Shown here one piece after another: positions 5,100 through 6,494 of a DNA stretch of 6,494 nt. Made by a program: the position numbers and the translations under genes. How positions within the stretch are numbered: the stretch's first letter is position 1; the number at the start of each line of letters is the position of its first letter. Below the pieces are notes generated by a model that saw only the letters and a list, made by a program, of their open reading frames with translations, had not been told where the DNA came from and ran no database searches. The stretch is from Verrucomicrobia bacterium UBA2460 (GTDB lineage Bacteria; Verrucomicrobiota; Verrucomicrobiia; Methylacidiphilales; Verrucolacustridaceae): the NCBI GenBank assembly GCA_002342345.1, contig DDPU01000022.1:1-6494 (forward strand), written 5' to 3'.

Positions 5100-6374
5100 T
5101 TAACTTCTCGTTTTTACGAGTCCCGCCAGCGCATAAGCCAGGGGAAGACGGATCCAACTCGCTGCGGAGGCCAGATCGGCCGTGTCCACCCGGTTGGAAC
5201 CACGCCCCTTCCACGCACCCCACAGGCTCTTGAGAAAAGGTCCGGCAAAGGTGAGGAAGGATTGTCCTTTGCCCATAAGCAGGCCCATCGTCCTTGCCCG
5301 CTCCCGCTCGTCGTGCCGCCAGAGCGAGACCACCGCCCGCCGCAGGGACTGCGAGAAGGCGTCCTCCCGGGAAAAACAGTCATAGAGGGCACGGGAGAGC
5401 AGCTCGGGAACGCGGCAGGCACGGCGACGGCTGCGGACAAAGGAACGGAAGTCGTGCGACTCCGCCAGCTCGATCGCATCGACAAGACCGTTGGTGATTC
5501 CCGTGGCCGTGAGCGGATGGGTATGGCCGGCCGCATCGCCGATCAGGATCCGCCGGCCGTTGCCGTAATCAGCCCGGGCGAGGAAGTGGTTGGCCTGCCA
5601 GGAAAGCTGGCCCTTGCGGATCTGCTCCGCCGCCGCCTGCCGCCACATGGCCGGCAGGGTGTCATGGATGGCCTCGATCAGCCACGCGGGATCCTTCATC
5701 TCCGCCTTGTACTTGAGGGGCACATCCACGCAGATGCGCACGGTGGCGGGGGCGATCTCGTAGCCCAGGAGAAAACTCGGTTGGCCAAGAAACACGTGAC
5801 CATAATCCGGATACGGCGCACCCACGCCTTCCAGCAGGATTCCCGTCATCGCGGAAATGGGCTTGTGGACCGATGCACCGCGCAGGCTACGCCGGACCAC
5901 GCTGGCGCGCCCGTCGGCACCGATCACCCGGCTGGCCTCGAAACGGGTGCCGTTTTCGAGAAGCACGCCGTGGTCGTCGGCGCTCTTCACCCGCGTGCCG
6001 GAAAAGAAGGAAACCCCCGGAGTCTGGGCGACGATGTTCCGCATCTCCTCGACAAGGTCGCCATGATGAAAAGCGAGGCCGATCTGGCCATCCACATAAT
6101 CAAGTTTGACCGGGGCTTCCCCATGTCCGGGATAAACCACAAAACCGCGCCCACGCGGACGCCCGGCTGTTTCCACTATTTCCCCGAAACCCAATTTTTG
6201 GAGAGCCTCCACACCCTGGGGATGCAGCCATTCACCCGCAAATCTCTGCTTGGGCTGTCCCGCCGGATCCGCCTCCAAAAGAGCCACCGACCGGCCGGAG
6301 AGAGCATGGGCCCGGGCCACGGCACAGCCGGCCGGCCCAGCCCCCACCACGATGATGTCAAACCGGTTTTTCAT
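5100..6374 (-). CDS. FAD-dependent squalene epoxidase-like monooxygenase
   Basis: This is a 424-residue flavoprotein. Residues 6-16 'DIIVVGAGPAG' are the dinucleotide-binding fold, 'FAGEWLHPQG' (45-54) parallels 'VGEFLQPGG' of squalene epoxidases, 'AFHHGDL' (101-107) parallels 'AFHHGRF', 'GADG' (152-155) is the DG motif and 'GDAAGHTHPLTATGI' (279-293) is the FAD-binding GD motif. The C-terminal helical part 'ALYDCFSREDAFSQSLRRA' (329-347) followed by 'MGLLMG' also tracks the squalene epoxidase C-terminus, which generic UbiH-like or geranylgeranyl reductase proteins lack. The probable reaction is squalene plus O2 to 2,3-oxidosqualene at the membrane, supplying the neighbouring cyclase; the C-terminus has a weakly hydrophobic segment (about 406-420). 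ATG 6374 was chosen because the fold starts six residues later; TTG 6422 and ATG 6407 are alternatives. It is convergent with the cyclase, so it is transcribed separately. A geranylgeranyl-reductase-like or other lipid oxidoreductase role remains possible. Confidence 0.7.
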   Translation of the reverse strand: MKNRFDIIVVGAGPAGCAVARAHALSGRSVALLEADPAGQPKQRFAGEWLHPQGVEALQKLGFGEIVETAGRPRGRGFVVYPGHGEAPVKLDYVDGQIGLAFHHGDLVEEMRNIVAQTPGVSFFSGTRVKSADDHGVLLENGTRFEASRVIGADGRASVVRRSLRGASVHKPISAMTGILLEGVGAPYPDYGHVFLGQPSFLLGYEIAPATVRICVDVPLKYKAEMKDPAWLIEAIHDTLPAMWRQAAAEQIRKGQLSWQANHFLARADYGNGRRILIGDAAGHTHPLTATGITNGLVDAIELAESHDFRSFVRSRRRACRVPELLSRALYDCFSREDAFSQSLRRAVVSLWRHDERERARTMGLLMGKGQSFLTFAGPFLKSLWGAWKGRGSNRVDTADLASAASWIRLPLAYALAGLVKTRS

Positions 6375-6494
6375 CAAAAATTCCGTGCCCACTTTGGCTA
6401 GCACCATTTGTGCCAATTCCAAGCAAAAGCCTTTGGTTTTATTTGTAATTTATTCCTGGAGAATCATTTCCATCATCCATGCCAAAAAATGGAT
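6375..6494 (-). promoter_or_regulatory. AT-rich upstream region of the monooxygenase gene
   Basis: About 70 bases here are clearly richer in A and T than the rest of the window, as expected for a promoter. On the minus strand a TACAAA stretch (about 6441-6446) could be a -10 element, but no convincing -35 box stands 17 bases upstream. A short inverted repeat ATCCAT (6475-6480) / ATGGAT (6489-6494) with an eight-base loop lies at the window edge. Upstream of ATG 6374 only a weak GGA is seen as a ribosome site. The window ends here, so any further gene is not visible. Confidence 0.35.

Noticed and set aside
5100..6374. Annotation as geranylgeranyl reductase or a generic UbiH-type hydroxylase
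   Set aside because: The AFHHG block and the C-terminal helical block match squalene epoxidases better, and the neighbour is an oxidosqualene-type cyclase; kept as an alternative only.
5262..6401. Long plus-strand open frame opposite the monooxygenase
   Set aside because: The minus strand carries the FAD-binding motifs in order; the plus frame has no recognisable motif.
6450..6494. A 14-codon open stretch ending in TAA on the minus strand at the right edge, possibly the end of an upstream gene
   Set aside because: Too short to judge, and a plus-strand ATG at 6479 is equally possible; neither can be supported from this window.

Overview
The window is GC-rich bacterial chromosome, with coding sequences that favour C or G at third positions and GTG used as a start codon. 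Nothing in it fixes the species. The oxidosqualene-type cyclase, the PIG-L/GtrA neighbours and the weak Shine-Dalgarno signals would fit a Planctomycetes-Verrucomicrobia-Chlamydiae group bacterium such as a verrucomicrobiote, but this is a low-confidence inference. No mobile element, CRISPR array or integrase is visible.

Layout. Positions 1-426 hold the 3' end of a citramalate synthase gene (cimA-like). Two tRNA genes follow and converge: tRNA-Asn(GTT) on the plus strand and tRNA-Arg(CCG) on the minus strand. A minus-strand pair comes next: an unrecognised 134-residue protein (1304-1708) and, overlapping its stop, a membrane-anchored protein with six exact 24-residue MORN-like repeats (642-1307). 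A 78-base gap (1709-1786) separates this pair from a divergent plus-strand operon of three genes: a GtrA-family membrane protein (1787-2290), a PIG-L family deacetylase (2287-3129) and a triterpene cyclase (3126-5075). Both junctions in the operon are four-base GTGA stop/start overlaps. A FAD-dependent squalene-epoxidase-like monooxygenase (5100-6374, minus strand) converges on the cyclase across a shared hairpin. The last 120 bases are AT-rich and probably hold its promoter.

How the genes may work together. The cyclase carries the DCTAE catalytic motif of oxidosqualene cyclases, not the DxDD motif of squalene-hopene cyclases. The adjacent flavoenzyme resembles squalene epoxidase through its C-terminal helical region. 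Together they suggest a bacterial route from squalene to 2,3-oxidosqualene to a cyclic triterpenol. In a gap-free comparison with human lanosterol synthase (recalled from memory), most active-site residues are kept, but the His232/Tyr503 pair credited with the final deprotonation is replaced by Tyr170 and Cys434. The product may therefore not be lanosterol or cycloartenol. Translational coupling of the cyclase to a PIG-L deacetylase, with a GtrA protein at the head of the operon, suggests that the triterpenoid or another membrane glycolipid carries a deacetylated amino sugar. No glycosyltransferase lies inside the window, so that part is a hypothesis.
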